NCBI GenBank assembly: GCA_029582155.1
Contig: CM055897.1
Span: 3,703,001 to 3,767,000, forward strand
From: Panopea generosa
Taxonomy: Eukaryota > Mollusca > Bivalvia > Adapedonta > Hiatellidae
DNA length: 64,000 nucleotides
Direction of reading: 5' to 3'
Shown piece by piece: positions 1 through 12,391 of this stretch. Made by a program: the position numbers and the translations under genes. Position 1 is the first letter of the stretch; every line of letters begins with the position of its first letter. The notes beneath the pieces are model-generated. The model was not told the origin of the DNA. It made no database searches and worked only from the letters and a program-made list of their open reading frames with translations.

Positions 1-300
1 GATATATCCGAATTGTTCAAAATAAATGTCTTAGATGGGTTATCCTTCAGAGCGTTGCTTGTAAACAGGTTTAATTTAGATATATCTGAAGTAAAACTTG
101 GTAGACTATAATTGGAAACAGTAATCAACCAATGCTACACCTTTTTATATGTTTATGATATATGTCTTAGCTTTTTTTCTTCATCAAAATGTTGCTTGTA
201 AAATGTGTTTTTCATATTTAGATATATCTCAGTAAAACTTAATTGAGTAGAGGTCAAAAGATAAGTAATATTTTATGAATATATCTATTGATTATTTAGC
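1..300. repeat. Tail of a degenerate tandem repeat, partly lost from copy 2
   Basis: Phrases such as GTAAAACTTGGTAGACTATA followed by ATTGGAAACAGTAATCAACC (about 91-135), and a weaker GTAAAACTT at about 232, resemble units repeated at 49741-50329. Most of this part is missing from the second copy of the block. The units are too diverged to fix a period here. Confidence 0.5.
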
Positions 301-2429
301 TAAGAACACTTCTGCTCACTTAGATTGTTTTACAAATTGAAAACTTCATACTGACATCCAGACAAAGCTTGAATCCATATCTTTAGAAAACGATTATTAT
401 TTTCATTATGTTCATATACATGTATATTGAAAAATATTCATGTACATTTAAAGTTAATTTTCTTTTTAAAATCAATTTCTTGATGTATTTTAATGTCAGT
501 TAATCAAAAGTTGATGCATTAAGTTAATATGAGGATATTATTATTGTAGCTTGTTTTTTATGATTTGTTACAACATGTTAGTAAATTAGACAAGAAATCA
601 CAAGCTAATAATGGATTTTAGAGTTTGAAGTAGACATTGTGGATTTGACAGAGGTGTCGCTATATTACCTTTATTATTTTCGACCTAAAGGCATAGTACC
701 ACCATTGAAAAAAGGAAGTGCTTCCGTGGGGTAGTCACATAATGGTGGTTGTAAATAATCCGTGTTTCTTCTTCTTTAAAAATGCATTTTCCTTATTTTA
801 ATGCTCATTTTTTTATTTGAATGGCATTATTGATGTATTTTGAACATTTTGATAACATTGTCATGTTTGAATTGTGAATTTAGAAAAAAAAATGATGCTT
901 TGAAATTGGGGTATGAATACATGATTTTGGAAGTCTACTTTCACTTTGTTAACAGTGTACACACTGAGCCGAAAAAAAAACTTCTTATATGACACTTGAC
1001 CTCTACTTTTCTCTTAATATTTTGAAAGTGCACAGGTTGACAAACAGTAAAATGTAGGTTTCACTTCTTTCATTGGAATTCTCAATGAAGGTCAAACATT
1101 CAAACTTTTATTATTTACTATAGAATAAAGAACAAAAATCAATGGTGGGTTTTTTAGCTATGAGTAAACGACTATTGAAAAACATATCCGAAGTGTTCTG
1201 ATGAGTCATGTCGGGTGTATCTAACCACGGTAGCCAGTTGTATGAGACCATTCATTTATACCCTTCTGAATAAACACCATGTCAGAGATAAAAATTAGCT
1301 CTTCACATGTTAAGGCTAAAATCCCTTTATATATTCATTGTTTTCATGATAAAAAAGGTCATATCTGCTTTGGAATGTATTTATTGATCATTTCGGATCA
1401 AACCACGTCATCTCACAAAAATATTTTTTAAATTAAAAACTCCATGTTGAATGAAAGCATCATTTAAGATAATCATAGAAACTGTTTCAACACATTCTAG
1501 AGAATAGCATTGACGGCATTATCTTTTGATGAAAAACTGATAAAAAAAAATCTGGTAAAAACTATAACAGTTCTCAGACTTAAAACTGGGTCCAATGGTG
1601 TTTTCAGTATTGAATGTTTAATAGTTAGCCGTGTACGTTCTTGTTCTGTCGATTAAATGGTTCTTGTTCTTTTTCGCTCATTAACTGTGATTGCCAATTG
1701 TGTTTCCTGACAAAAATGTCCATGTAATTCCTCGTTTACATCTTCCAGTTCTTCAGTATGTAGGTCACCTTCGTAAATAGTGTCTGACACAAGTGCTTTC
1801 CAAGTTGTTTTGTTTTAGTAAGATATTATTCCTATTTTTTGTTATGTCAAACAATTATGTTATGTTTTGAAGGTGAGGCAAAAGATCCCAACTCTCACTT
1901 CAACTGAGTTTGAATTCATCTTACACAATTTCCCTGATTTTGTTAACTGTAAGATCTCTAAATTTGTTTCCATCTTCTTAACATGATGATTGTCAAAGCT
2001 ATATTCTAAAATATTTGCTGTTACAAGCGAGAAAAAATATTAAAAACTCAGTAAATATGTTTTGATCGTCAAACCAATAAATATTTTGAATCAGCAAAAG
2101 CTAACTTTAAAATATCTGCTATTTTGTGAGTTTGAAATATCTCACCAACCCGACAAATTCTTCTTCCAGAGGATTGCTGGAATAAAAGAAGACTAGCTAA
2201 CTCTCACCAACAATAGAATCCACAGTCAACAAGATTACATCTGTTTGAACAGTTTAACAGAGAATTGCTTAGAGAAAAAATTTTCACGATAGCACTACCA
2301 TTTTTCATTGAAACTTGTACTTGTGATAAATAATAAATACTTGATGACAATTTGTACAGTCAGGGGCCTTATGAACATATTTTATTGGAAACTGAGATTT
2401 AGATATTTTGCAAGCGACATTGTCTAATG
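301..2429. other. Unclassified AT-rich DNA
   Basis: No open frame of useful length, no RNA gene and no recognisable element was found on either strand, apart from the small inverted repeat at 698-749. Everything from about 511 onward is present in the second copy at 50420-52350, with scattered substitutions and small indels, as expected for neutrally drifting DNA. Confidence 0.55.
698..749. repeat. Nested inverted repeat (potential hairpin)
   Basis: ACCACCATT (698-706) is perfectly complementary to AATGGTGGT (741-749). Between them, GGAAGTGCTTCC forms a second, smaller stem. The outer stem is unchanged in copy 2 at 50607-50658, where the inner stem reads GGAAGTGTTTCC and could still pair by G-T. 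Function is unknown; it could be chance or the relic of a small element. Confidence 0.5.
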
Positions 2430-2645
2430 TTTCTTTAAATAGTGTGTCAATGCAAGAACAAATTTGGAATCTTTACAAGAGTCAGTTTTACCAAGATTCC
2501 TAGGAGGATTGGACAAATTTTCAAGTGGAATTATCAAAAGAGTGTTCTCCTGTCAATAGGTTGTCAGTAGAGCGATTCAGAATGCTTGATTCATCAGAAA
2601 GAGCATGTAATCAGTCTTCTCTCCAGATCATTCAGATATATTAAA
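2430..2645 (+). pseudogene. Possible decayed exon, unknown family
   Basis: Forward translation gives a protein-like stretch that includes RLSVERFRMLDSSERACNQS, and it matches the ORF at 52358-52582. Here an in-frame TAG interrupts it just after FYQDS, where copy 2 has a tyrosine codon. The last 26 residues are identical between copies, while the first half carries several replacements. I do not recognise the family. It may be a relic exon or only a chance open frame. Confidence 0.3.
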
Positions 2646-2876
2646 TATTTTGTATATTTTGCTTGAGATTCCATTTGTGTATGTTTAAAGTTAAGTATTC
2701 CAAAAAAGTATGACTGGTTGTGCAACTGAATTAATAGTATAATTGGCAGTACCTTACTTACAATCACAAACTGGTAAGCTCACTGTAAGTGTTACAATGT
2801 ACTATCACCTTTCTCATGACTTCATCCTTTTTGTGAATACATGTATTTTGAAATTTCTATTTATGTCATAAGCATT

Positions 2877-3030
2877 TGAATGCCCTGTCAAAGGGACGTT
2901 GCCTTAGTGAGACAGTATCTCTCCAAGAATATGTAATGGTGCTGAACAATCAAGTGATGATTCTGTCAGATGCAGATCCAGATTTACGCCAGTGTGTGCA
3001 ACTGTAATGTTCCTGTATGTCCTGTGATAA
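2877..3030 (+). pseudogene. Exon-like segment, paralogue of 4843-4990
   Basis: One forward frame reads ALSKGRCLSETVSLQEYVMV and continues with NNQVMILSDADPDLRQ before a stop. A diverged relative lies about 2 kb downstream at 4843-4990, and both ends are similar, finishing near CCTGTATGTCCTGTGATAA. Residues shared by the two (LSKG, CLS, NQV, IL, ADP) fall in the same frame. This is compatible with a duplicated ancient exon or with an internal repeat of an unknown element. The family is not recognised. Confidence 0.35.
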
Positions 3031-3214
3031 AAGAAGTATACACTCTGTAAGTGGAGGAACTTTTTGTCACTCTTTATCATTTATATCTACTATACCATTT
3101 CACAAATCACTGGAATGCTTGACTCCCAGCATGTCTGTATGAAGCTGGGTAAACATGACTTGGTGCAGATTCCCACCAGTACATGCTTCTGTGGTGTTTC
3201 TTGCATTTCCTGTG

Positions 3215-3562
3215 TTAAAGCAGTGCTGCATTGTTTCCAGCTATGTTGACACCTTGAAAATTATGGTGGCTGTTTTCAGTCATGTTCTCTTGGTAGGTCA
3301 TAAATTTGCCATCTCGAAGTCTTGACAAAGGACATATAGTTTTCGTGTCAGCGGGCAAAGTTACGGAAACAAAACCAATTTTGTGAAAAACGCTTGATGT
3401 GTTACATATGTATTTGTCAAGATATCGTGTCAGTGGGTATGAATATGACGTGTGTGTTGGCGTGACATGATTACAACAAATAACTATTTGTTGAGTTTTG
3501 CACATTGTCATGTATTCGACCAGCCCTGTTTGCAAGACAGCACAACACTGATATTGTACCAA
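3215..3562 (-). other. 115-codon open frame, probably non-coding
   Basis: A reverse-strand open frame of 115 codons ends where copy 2 (53059-53520, 153 codons) stays open, because one base change creates a stop. Comparing the 115 shared positions gives 12 amino-acid replacements, about 10%, while nucleotide divergence is about 5%. That ratio is what drift without protein constraint would give. No known domain, signal peptide or membrane segment was recognised. It is listed because it is one of the longest non-satellite frames in the window. Confidence 0.3.
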
Positions 3563-4842
3563 CGTGACGTTTATATATTGATTATCATCATGATTTTATG
3601 TAAAATATCTCAAGTTTTCATAAAGTCATGCTTTCCCTACACTGGTTGAATGAAGCCATTATAGTTGATGGAAGGCTACTGCCTTCATTGTCTACCTCCA
3701 CTTTACCATTTGGTGAATCCCTGACAGCAGTTGACCAATCGTTCTGTGTAAATTGACTGAATTTGAACGGTGATTTGTGTGGTTTGAACAATGTCATATT
3801 CAAATAATTAACTTGGATGTATATAAATTGAAATTGCTCTTATTTCTCTTTATGGTAAAAATAAACTTAAAAGAATAGCATGTATTGTGGGCATTACATA
3901 AAATACGGGACTATTGTTGGAAATACTTATTATGGTATGATCATTGATCAATATGTGTAGTGGAAAATTTGTAACTTCATTAACCATTATCGATATCAAC
4001 ATTGGAGGCATTTCATAGTCTCAAGTCGTCGTATCAAGATAACTTACCTATAATCGATGAAGTTCAAGTCTTGCTTGATTCAAATAATTTTCAAAGTAAC
4101 TGCAACACCTACACATTGTTCTGTATTTTCATCTCCGTAGTCGATGTCTGGAACTAGTATTTTCAAGTCTCTAGAATTTGGCAGCTGTCTCAAGTTTTGT
4201 CATCACTTGTATATGCATACTCACCACTGGTGCTTTAGCAGCATATTTGTTGTTGGCGACTTCTTTCATTTTATCCATTGTCTGAAGAACATATATATAC
4301 TATGACGAGGATAAGGGGATTAGGAAGATTTCTTTCATTCTGATCTGGATATGTACACCTCCATAATATGGATCAGATGGTATCTAATCAGTGATTCAAC
4401 GAATTCCCTGGTGATGTTATTTTTATCTTTTTATAATAGTATACATGCAAATTATAATATTGTCAATGCTACAAAATCAGTCATCTCCTTGCAGAATAAA
4501 CTCCTGGTTTGCTGATACAATAATTTGCTTAATAATCTGCATTCTGAAACAACAACAAAATACATATTACTTAAAGTTTGATGCTGTTCATGGACAGATA
4601 ACTTTTTATTAAACCCAATTTCCGATCCGTTGATTAAGTGATTTTTATAATCTAGCTTTGGTGTGAGTATATTTGATTAAATAGTTTTAACAGAGCTAGA
4701 TGTAAACAGAGACGATAACGTACCAAGTCACAGCTATATAGCATTGCTTTATAATAAATACATTCGGCTGTTTTATAGATTTTTATCACTAAGTATATAT
4801 TGTGAATATATTGATATTTATTGGACTTGTATCGCCAGTGTT
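3563..4842. other. Unclassified AT-rich DNA
   Basis: Nothing recognisable: short frames only, and no RNA gene or repeat other than its colinear copy in the second block (about 53520-54790). Confidence 0.5.
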
Positions 4843-4990
4843 TGATTGTCCTGTCAAAAGGATATTGTCTTAGTCAGACATCCTCTTTCCAAAAAAACAT
4901 GCAGTGATGCCGAGCAACCAAGTGATTATTCTGCCATATGCAGCTCCACTGTGTGAATCTGTAATTTTTCCTGTATGTCCTGTGATAACG
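4843..4990 (+). pseudogene. Exon-like segment, paralogue of 2877-3030
   Basis: It reads IVLSKGYCLSQT in the frame that aligns with ALSKGRCLSET of the upstream segment. An in-frame stop follows after the Q of the NMQ stretch. Copy 2 (about 54795-54960) stays open for 60 codons and includes NQVIILPYADP. Both paralogues end in the same CCTGTATGTCCTGTGATAA. Product unknown. Confidence 0.35.
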
Positions 4991-6713
4991 AATTGTACTT
5001 TTTAAACACTTAGACTGTAAATGGAGGGTTTATTGTAATCAATGAAACTCATAGACCCAGCATTATTTTTATTGGTGTACTTCGGTAAATAATTGGGCAA
5101 TTGGAAATTTCATATTCAGTATCATATGTCTTTTTATATTTATTTCTTTCCTTTGTCATTTCTTTTCTTCAATGTGAGTGTTCCTTAGAATCCCACACTT
5201 TAGACGACTTGTTCCGTTGCTCCTTTCTGATTATATTCTTATTTTAAACTAAAACAACTGGCGTGACTGTCTTTAAATTTACAAATATCCGGGCATACCT
5301 CTCCATGTGTCATATAAGGCATTCCCGTTGATCTTTTAATAAATAAAAAGTAATAATTTGTCCCAACATTTCAATTAAAAGACAATGCACAAAATTAGTG
5401 CAGACCTTCTGAACTAAAAAGAAAATACAGTAAAATTATATTTTCATTGCTCTGTATTAGATACATCCAAATCCTCAGTTATATTGCATTATAGTTATCA
5501 TTTACGGGTTTTTAAATGTGTATGGAATCCCCTCATTTATATAATGGTTTTAATTACACACAAATTCAGTTTGTCAATGATATTAGTAAACAATATTAGC
5601 TTTATGATATATTATTAATAAGTCACTCGCCTGACTTTTCCATGGGATTCTTTTTAAATAAAACAGCTTGTAATTTCTCTTTTTGTAACCCTGGTATTAA
5701 TAAACTGAGAATAGTCATTATAATAGTTAAACAAATTTGTGATATGTTGAATATTTAAGTCAATAGAAAATCAAACAATATCAAATACTAAAAAACGTTT
5801 TTTATATACGACCATTAGCTCCATGCATATTGTATCTTCACTTGTTATTAACGGATAGTGTCTCTCTAATTAATAAGACGTGTGTCACTCCTCTCCATTG
5901 AGACATTTAAAGTAGGAATAATACCAAATATTGAATGTAATATTATACGTTATGGAAATGTCCAAAGAAATACATCTCAATATCAATGTTTATAAACTGA
6001 TGGTTATCACATCATTTTAGGGACATCTACCTCACTGTAAGCATAATAACATTGTATTAAAGTCCTGTACTTAATCTATTCTACCTACCCATTGAGTACA
6101 AATGAACCCATTGAGTACAAATGACCAATTCCTGTGATATTTTTAATCTTTCTTTTTCACCAGTCCACTAGACTTTTTATTTTCTTAATTTCTTGATTGA
6201 CACTTTGTCGGTATTTACTTCAAACACAGGGCCATTGTCTTCCTCTGATGATTTATGTTCACTAGAAGAGTCTGACACAAGTATCAAAGCAGACACATAA
6301 ATACCTTATATTCTCTTATTTCATTAACCTTTTCTGGTACAAACATCGGTTGCTGTGACAGTTGAAAACTAGCTATATATGTTCAGAAGGAATGCCATCT
6401 TCTTCACAAATATTGTCTATTTCACCAGCAGCTGTAGTGTAAGCAAACGTGGTTGTTTGAAGGATGAAATTGAACATATAGTTCTTTACATGATCTTTCT
6501 TGGTGGTGTACATCTTGCATTATTAAATCGAACAAAAAAGTTGAATTTGATATGACCTGGACCTCTTTCAACATATTCCAGCGAAAAGCATTGTTCTCTT
6601 GATGGTGTTGTGCCAAAATCTACCAATGTCTACTAGCCTCCTGTCGCCTCAGAAAAGAAAGACATATGGGTAATTGATATACCAATAATCCCCAGATTTT
6701 TCCAATACAAAAC
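4991..6713. other. Unclassified AT-rich DNA
   Basis: No gene is supported. A 64-codon reverse frame at 6422-6616 is not preserved as the same frame in copy 2, where a different 65-codon frame is open, so neither is credible. A two-unit micro-repeat, CCCATTGAGTACAAATGA, lies at about 6088-6123 and is also present in copy 2. Confidence 0.5.
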
Positions 6714-7825
6714 ATTCCTGTCTGTAACTTTGTTTGTTTGACAACACTTTGAGTCTGTGTGAGATTTCGTGTCCGGTCTTTAACTTTGTCATGCATACAT
6801 GGATTTTATAAATACTTGCTACAAATGATCAATAAAACATGACGACATTTAGCGAGTGAGACCCACATCCGTACCGCAAAAAGTCACACTTTGAGTTTGT
6901 TTGACAATACCTTTAGTCTTTGTGAGATTTCGTGTCTGGCGTGTAATTTTGTCATGCATATATGGATTTTATAAATACATGCTACGACATAACATGTCAC
7001 ACTTAACACTCAGACTCCCACTTGAAAGGTCAACGTCACAATTTAACTTATACAATACTTTCAGTTTGTTTGAGATTTTGTGTCTGGTCTGTAACTTTGT
7101 CACTTTTCAAAAACACTTGGCTCAGTTGATCAACATGACATAATTAAGTGTTGCATGCAAGACCAAGAACCTTTCTTCAAAGGCCAAGGTCACACTTTCA
7201 GTTTGTTCGATATTGCGTGCCTGGTCTGTAACTTTGTCTTTAATTTGATTCAATTGATCAAGATGACATGACAACGTGTCACAGGTAAAACCTAGACTCA
7301 TACCTCAAATGTCAAGGCCACACTTTAAGTTTATATGACAACAATTTGAGTCTGTTTGAGATTTCAAATCTGTCCTGTAACTTTATCATACATGGAAAAA
7401 CACTTGTCTCAATTTATCAATTGGTCAACATGACATGACGATGTGTCACGTTAAGACCTATAACCTTACTTCATGGTCATACTTTCATTTTGTTTGATAT
7501 TTCATATCTGCTCTGTAAGTTTATCTTACATGGAGTGATTTTAAAATAGCTTGACACAAGTGATCAGCATGTGATGATGATGTGGCACCTGCATTTACCT
7601 GTAGAAATACCCAGACCGTTACATCAGATGTCAAGGTTACACAAAGGTCACGGTCATGCTTTAATGTAAAACAACATGAAGTTGCATATCTAGTCCGACA
7701 CGTCAATACATTACTCTTGATATTCATGGATACATTGCTACCAATTATAACATAAATTTTATTGTTATTTTCACAGACCATTTGGGGGCATGCGACACTT
7801 ACCAGTGACATTTCTTGTTTATACT
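6714..7825. repeat. AAGGTCA-type minisatellite, copy 1
   Basis: Successive units of about 130-170 bp repeat the phrases TGAGATTTCGTGTC, CTGTAACTTTGTCATGCAT, GATCAACATGACATGACGA and AAGGTCAAGGTCACACTT, with variation. The array finishes with the module CATTTGGGGGCATGCGACAC followed by TTACCAGTGACATTTCTTG. Related arrays lie at 38690-40430 and 56651-57755, and all three end with this same module. I associate this repeat type with molluscan genomes, from general knowledge rather than from a search. Confidence 0.85.
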
Positions 7826-7860
7826 TATTTTACTTAACAAACCCTGGTCTTCAACCCTTT

Positions 7861-9763
7861 GATGTTATAAGGGCTTATAGCCGTCATTAACCTCTATATT
7901 ATAGAACAACAGTTAACGAGCATATCGACCTAATGCCGTATTTAACATAATGTATTGATGTTAAAAGGAAAAACCTACATGAACGTAATGCCGTATTTTA
8001 CATAATATATTGATGTTATAAGTACATACAGCCGTTATGAACCTATATATTATAGAACAACTGTTAACGGAGCTTATCGACCTGATGCCGTATTTTACAT
8101 AATATATTGATGTTATCAGGCATACAGCCGTCACGAACCTCTATATTATAGAACAACTGTTTTCGGAGCATATCGACCTAATGCCGTATTTTACATAATA
8201 TATTGATGTTATAAGCACATACAGCCGTCATGAACCTCTACATTATAGAACAACTGTTAACGGAGCATATAGACCTGATGCCGTATTTTACATAATATAT
8301 TGATGTTATAAAGACATACAGCCGTCACGAGCCTCTATATTATAGAACAACACTTATCAGAGCATATCGACCAAATGCCGTATTTTACATGATATATTGA
8401 TGTTATAGGGATACAACAATGTTATAAGCTGTTATATTATAGAACAACTGTTATCAGAACATATCGAACAAATGCCGTATTTTCCATGAAATATTGATGT
8501 GATAGGGATACACCATAGTTATCAACCGTTATATCATAGAAACCTGTTATTAGAACATATCGATAAAATGCCGTTTTTACATAATATATTGATACTATAG
8601 GGATATACCATAGTTGTAAACCGTTATATTATAGATGAACTGTTAATAGAACATATCGACCAAATGGTTTATTTTTACATAATATATTGAAGATATCAGG
8701 TAACCTGACCTTCAGGAAACTTTATATTATAGATCAACTGTTATCAGAACATATCAAACTTATGCCGTATTTTACATCATAAATCTATGTGATAGGGATA
8801 CACCATAGTTAAAAACTTTTATATGATAGTTCACCTGTTAGCAGAACATATCGACATAATGCCGTATTTTACGTAATATATTGATGTTATAGTGATATAC
8901 AATAGTTATTAACTGCTATATTATAGAATAACTGTTACCAGAACATATCGACTTAATGCCGTATTTTACACAATATATTGATGTTAAAGTGATATACCAT
9001 AGTTAATAACCGTTATATTATAGAACAACTGTTATCAGAACATATCGATCCAATGTCGTTTTTTTAAATAATGTATTGATGTTATAGGGGGATACACGAT
9101 AGTTATAAACCGTTATACTTTAGACCAACTGTTACCAGTACATATCGACTTAATGCCGTATTTTACATAATATATTGATGTTATAGTGATATACCATAGT
9201 TATTAACCGTTGTATTATAGAACAACTGTTTTTAGAACATATCGATCTAATACAGTATTTTCCATAATGTATTGATATTATATGGATACATCATCATTAT
9301 AAACCGTTATATTATAAAAAAAAGTTATCAGAACATATCGCCATAATGCCGTATTTTCCGATATATATTTATTATATAGGGATACACTGTAGCTATAAAC
9401 TGTTACTTTATAGATCGACTGTTATCAAAACATATCAACCTATTCCTTATTTTATATTATATATTGATGTTATATGGAAACACTATAGATATAAGCCGTT
9501 ATATTATAGAACAACTGTTATCAGAACATATCGACACCATGCCGTATTTTCCATATATTGATGTTATAGGTATACACAACAGTTATAAACTGTTATATTA
9601 TAGAACAACTGTTATGAGAACATATCGACTTAATGCCGTATTTCCCATAATATATAGATGTTATAGGGATCCACCATAGTTATAAGCCATTATATTATAG
9701 AACAACTCTTATCAGACCTTATCGACCAAATACCGTATTTTTCATAATATATTAATGTTAAAG
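7861..9763 (+). repeat. 97-bp satellite, forward, A then C subfamily
   Basis: Tandem monomers of about 97 bp carry GGAGCATATCGACCTAATGC, CATAATATATTGATGTTATA and TATTATAGAACAACTGTTA. The first units are subfamily A, with ACATACAGCCGTCATGAACC between the last two blocks. From about 8390 the units switch to subfamily C, with GGGATACACCATAGTTATAA and a TTATCAGAACATATCGAC variant. The order of variant units between 7861 and about 8945 is recognisably shared with 57789-58600, so the segmental duplication includes the start of the array. Short open frames inside are by-products of the monomer. Confidence 0.95.
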
Positions 9764-10218
9764 GTCTCACTGAACAATTACCTCCCTTGCATGACGGTAG
9801 CAAGATTATTACGCCCAAGAAAGTAGAGCTGTGTTAAGCGGTTGGGTAATTTTTTTTTTAAAAATGCATAAAATGTCATATTTCTTTGTGCATATGGGAA
9901 GATTGGAACATTTTCATGATTTCTGCAAAGTTTGGGTGACCCTGGGAACTGTTTGATGATGTTATAACAGTTTAAAGATGCGTAGTGATACACTGCAACA
10001 AATGGGCAGAATTGTCAAAAATGAAGGGGTGCCATCAAACCATCGAAATTATGAAAAAGCAACCTGGTCAACCCCATGTTTTTTTCTGCATATTTGGACC
10101 AACAGAGGACTATCTATGGGAATAAGGCACTTTTAGAACCATTGGTAATGTATCCAGTGTTCCAGAAGTGCATGTCTCTATATGTAGAACAGTACAAAAT
10201 TAATTGGTGTGTGAGACG
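9764..10218 (+). mobile_element. R element, copy 1
   Basis: This 455-bp repeat starts GTCTCACTGAAC and ends GTGTGAGACG. The ends form an imperfect terminal inverted repeat of about 15 bp, with a perfect 7-bp core GTCTCAC/GTGAGAC. It contains TTACCTCCCTTGCATGACGG and a T-run/A-run. It has no coding capacity beyond accidental frames of about 70 codons. It fits a short non-autonomous DNA transposon with 5-6 bp target duplications, but the superfamily is not identified. Confidence 0.75.
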
Positions 10219-12391
10219 TTCAAGAATCAAATCATTTTCGGTAGACGCTGGGAGGAAACTGCATCTTTGTGATTCAGATTTACTTTCTTTTTGAAAATAT
10301 GTCACTTTCTATGGGAAATACTGTATTTGAAACCTCTAAATGGAAAAATAAATGTTTTTTTGTGAAAAATGGATGACTTTGAGTGTAATAGAGAAGTGTC
10401 ACACAGGCAAAACCAAACTTGAAGCTAAAACAGTAAAGCAAATAGGGCAATGAGACTGAGCAGCTGAAAATTTGTCATGGAAATGTTGGAATCAGGATTT
10501 ATTCAATTCAATGGAAGGAACACAAAGTGAGATCATCTATTTAACTGAAAAAGAAATGATCATGTATGCAAATATGCTTTGCTGCATCATGTGATAAGAC
10601 TTGATTTTAGCCATCTGTCTCAAAATCCTGGCTAAAATGAGTAGAAGTTTGCAATTAAAAACACTTGAAAGTCACACAGAGAGACAGTGATGCTAATATA
10701 TCACAACAAAAGCATGTCTAGAGCATTCACTGCATCCAGATTTCATGATTCATGTAAGTTAAACCATTTTTTTGTGTTAGAAACTCATTATTTATGTATA
10801 ATTCATACCCCACCCACATAAAAATAGTAACATTTGTCGCGATACTGTTTCCAATCTTTAGTGCGTGCTTTTTAACAATACGGTTGGTCGCGTATGAGCA
10901 ATATTGTTTTTATGTCGCTGTTTATCAATTAATATTATATTGATCATGAATTATGGAGAAATTTCCTGTTTCATTATTTTGTCATTGATATTTGTTATCA
11001 ACAGCCCTGTATCCAGTTTTCGATATACCGACCGCCAAACTGTCGCGTTTCATTTTAATGGTATGGCGTATGACTGCCATTTTTGTTTCACTGTCATTTT
11101 TTTCTCCTCATTGTTAATATTTATGCGGCTGGGTCTGGCTTATACACAGTATTTACCTACTTTTGGACATTAAGATAAATTGTAAAATGTGACATCTTTG
11201 AAATGACGCGAAACAGATTCGCGTAATAATTTCTCAGCGTTCAGTTAACCTGTGCTTGAAACTTTTGTACCATCATCTGATTTCTTTCGGTTGTTCTTCT
11301 TACTTTTTTGTCAAATAAAAATACATGATGCTTGCTATAGAATATAGATTTTTCTCATTGAAGATGTTGTTTTTTCAATGTCTGTTATTGAATGTGTCCA
11401 ATATTTTTCTCCACATTCAACAGTATAGCATTCTCCAATATGACAATTTCTAATTTTCATATAATTGTTGTAACAACTCTATTTTAACTGCCCATTTTTT
11501 ATGCCAGTTTTGGAAAATCTGTAAAGTAACGAGTCATCTCGCGACAAATATTTCTTATCGCGATATTCTTTGATATATTTATTTCAAACTAATTTGTCGT
11601 AAAGAGATGCGCTTTAGCAAACCGTCTTTTTGCAATGAGCTTATCTGTCCAGCCAAATATGCTGTATCCATATTTTGTCTCATTTTCATTCATCGTTTCA
11701 TTTTCTTGCTTTAAAGTGATTTTCATGAAAACTTAACTTTCATTTGCAATTTTTATTGATAAAATAAACAAAATAGTATTGGAATTTAATATATGCCTAA
11801 TAGATACCTCAATTGGTAAGGGATATATTTATAGTTGATAATGAATCTAATGCATGTACAAAAGTATGTTATTCATTCATATATTGAAAAAGGGGGCATG
11901 GTTAGTGTCAGTGACATGCAAATTACTGCTGAGCACCTTCAAACATTAATATTTGTTTGTTATAGATATAATCTAAGTCAAATATATAGTTTTGCAACAA
12001 AACAGAGCATTATTTGAAGCAAAAGCAACTGTTTATCCATATATGGTCATGTATTTTGACACTTAAGTTATGTAATGTTGCATATACAATAAAATGAATA
12101 TGCAGTCAGATAGATACACTATAGGAGGCAATACAAGGACATTTTCAAAGTATTTCTTTTTCTAGAATTATTTTTATTAAGGTACAATGGCTTAAAAATT
12201 TTGGCAGTTTTTCTTGTTTTCGAGTCGTCCGAAACTGATTTATGCATGTGTGACCGCCATCTTATTTTGGTGCATGAATTCGAAAACGGTTACGCGATGA
12301 ATTCAAAAGGCGTACTTTTATATTTAGAAATGGTAAAGGTTTGTTCGACAAAAATTTCAGTCACATGTCATGACAATTTCTACTCTTCAAG
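10219..12391. other. Internal segment X of the composite
   Basis: 2173 bp with no resemblance to the satellite. It begins and ends with TTCAAG. It contains only short frames; one of 89 codons at 10904-11173 is hydrophobic in places but has no recognisable domain. No RT, integrase, transposase or RNA gene was seen. If its two ends are joined across one R copy, the result is a single R insertion flanked by a 6-bp duplication. Confidence 0.6.

Larger units (their letters stand above)
1..7860. repeat. Segmental duplication, copy 1 (partner 50330-57788)
   Basis: From the first base, this block matches 50330-57788 in the same orientation and in colinear order. Sampled 60-base lines differ by about 1 to 6 bases, so identity is roughly 95% by eye. 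The main difference is that about 420 bases (about 91-510) are absent from copy 2. Both copies run from the end of a degenerate tandem repeat, through mostly unclassified AT-rich DNA, into an AAGGTCA-type minisatellite, and then into the 97-bp satellite at an equivalent monomer position. Whether the homology extends left of base 1 cannot be seen. Only exon-like scraps and short unlinked ORFs occur inside; none looks like an intact gene. Confidence 0.93.

Noticed and set aside
6422..6616. 64-codon reverse frame in the block
   Set aside because: Copy 2 does not keep the same frame open; a different, overlapping frame is open there.
10904..11173. 89-codon frame with hydrophobic segments in segment X
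   Set aside because: AT-rich DNA readily gives Phe/Ile/Leu-rich frames. No domain, homologous copy or gene context is visible.
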